5,746 bases of DNA from Bacillota bacterium (GTDB taxonomy: Bacteria; Bacillota; Clostridia; Clostridiales; Clostridiaceae). Positions 4,946 through 5,746 of this stretch are shown here, one piece after another. The number at the start of each line of letters is the position of its first letter. The first letter of the stretch is position 1. Both the position numbers and the translations under genes were made by a program. Under the pieces are notes generated by a model, which did not search any database, had not been told where the DNA came from, and saw only the letters and a list, made by a program, of their open reading frames with translations. The stretch is from contig JAUZPH010000258.1 of NCBI GenBank assembly GCA_030706065.1, positions 1 through 5,746 of the forward strand, read 5' to 3'.

Positions 4946-5746
4946 TTATAGTTGTTTTTGCTGTTTTTTTCTTATCAGGAGTGCTATGAATACTCCTGCA
5001 ACACAGATGCCCGCTGCAACGATAAAGGTATCGTTCATTGCGGTCATAGTTGCAGACTTCATATAACTCCCGTAAATCTGCAGGTATAAAAGCCCTTTTC
5101 CTGCTGCCGGATTTATTGCTTTAACGGTGGTCAATCCCTGAAGCAGGGCCTGTGCCTTTATAAAGGCCGGCGAACCGGTATTTATCGACTGCGAGTAGAT
5201 TACGCTGTGGAAAGCCTGCCTGCTCTGCAAAACCGTAGTCAGCAGTGCGATTCCCAGTGAACCGGCTACCTGTCTGATGGTTGTATTTAGTGCAGTGGCT
5301 CTGGCAGTCAAATTTGCCGGTACCGAATTCATTCCTTCAGTCTGCATCGGCATCATAGCCAGCCCATTTCCAAAGCCCCTCACTGCCATAATCAGCATTA
5401 CGGTGTTGTAGGGTGTATCCAGTGTCAGTTTGCTGAGCATAAAGGTACATATTGATACTATTACAAGACCAGTTATAGTGAGCCACTTTGCACCATACCT
5501 GTCAAAAAGTTTTCCGCTTATAGGCATCATTATCCCTGTTACTATAGCCTGGGGAAGCATCATCATTCCGCTCTGCATTGCAGTATACCCTCTCAGGTTC
5601 TGCATGTAAATGGGCATCAGGAATATGGCTCCAAACATAGCAATGGTGGTTACAATAGTTATGAGCAGACTCAATGTAAAGGGGAAATTCTTCATTACTC
5701 TGAGCTCCAGCAGAGGTTCAGGGTGATTCAGTTCTATAAATACGAA
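4946..5746 (-). CDS. DHA2-family (EmrB/QacA-like) MFS multidrug transporter, N-terminal part outside window
   Basis: This is a proton-driven efflux protein of the cytoplasmic membrane. Only the last 266 residues are present; the reading frame stays open to the window edge. An ATG at 5695 is internal, because the 17 codons before it read ELNHPEPLLELRVMKNFPF, the usual loop of DHA2 transporters just before helix 9 or so (xHPLLxLRLFKNRxF). Visible features include helices at about 23-48 and 56-75, the repeated MFS motif GKLFDRYGAKWL (78-89), and helices at 90-104 and 113-133. RQVAGSLGIALLTTVL (158-173) is diagnostic of the 14-helix EmrB/QacA group. A final helix (240-257) leads to a basic tail (RKKQQKQL). 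The gap to the membrane fusion gene is 51 bases with no terminator, so the two are one operon. Substrate is unknown. Confidence 0.93.
   Translation of the reverse strand, partial: FVFIELNHPEPLLELRVMKNFPFTLSLLITIVTTIAMFGAIFLMPIYMQNLRGYTAMQSGMMMLPQAIVTGIMMPISGKLFDRYGAKWLTITGLVIVSICTFMLSKLTLDTPYNTVMLIMAVRGFGNGLAMMPMQTEGMNSVPANLTARATALNTTIRQVAGSLGIALLTTVLQSRQAFHSVIYSQSINTGSPAFIKAQALLQGLTTVKAINPAAGKGLLYLQIYGSYMKSATMTAMNDTFIVAAGICVAGVFIALLIRKKQQKQL

Overview
The window looks like chromosomal DNA from a low-to-moderate GC Gram-positive bacterium, most likely in the Clostridia/Bacillota. This is inferred from protein style, strong GGAGG-type ribosome binding sites, AT-rich intergenic DNA and family types. 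No species is claimed. Every gene lies on the minus strand, so the window reads biologically from right to left. There are six protein genes, two cut by the window edges. No RNA genes, insertion sequences, CRISPR arrays or phage genes were recognised.

Right-hand unit (5746 to 3602): the C-terminal half of a DHA2/EmrB-type 14-helix drug efflux protein (MFS) is followed after 51 bases by an EmrA/HlyD-type membrane fusion protein. The unit closes with a strong Rho-independent terminator at 3602-3634. Together they form an EmrAB-like proton-driven export pair for toxic hydrophobic compounds. The promoter and any regulator lie outside the window.

Left-hand unit (3478 to 1): an OmpR/PhoB-type response regulator, a BcrA/LanF-type ABC ATPase, a six-helix ABC-2 permease and a sensor histidine kinase with a single N-terminal membrane helix and no visible sensor domain. 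The kinase runs off the left edge. ATPase and permease overlap by 8 bases and the kinase starts 18 bases after the permease, so these three form a tightly coupled block. The layout is typical of a self-regulated stress or antimicrobial-peptide module, in which the two-component system controls its own transporter. The real substrate cannot be read from the sequence.

The most unusual DNA is the 207-base gap between the response regulator and the ATPase (2570-2776). It starts with three in-phase 11-base repeats (CTTAAGG, CTTAAGG, CTTTAAT) overlapping the regulator's stop codon, as expected for an OmpR/PhoB-family operator. Then comes a 99-base block bounded by perfect 15-base inverted repeats. 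Inside that block one TTCACC segment can pair with either of two GGTGAA copies. A last hairpin abuts the ATPase ribosome binding site. I read this as an activator-controlled promoter plus a structured mRNA leader. The gene content itself looks ordinary, and I see no wholly new system.
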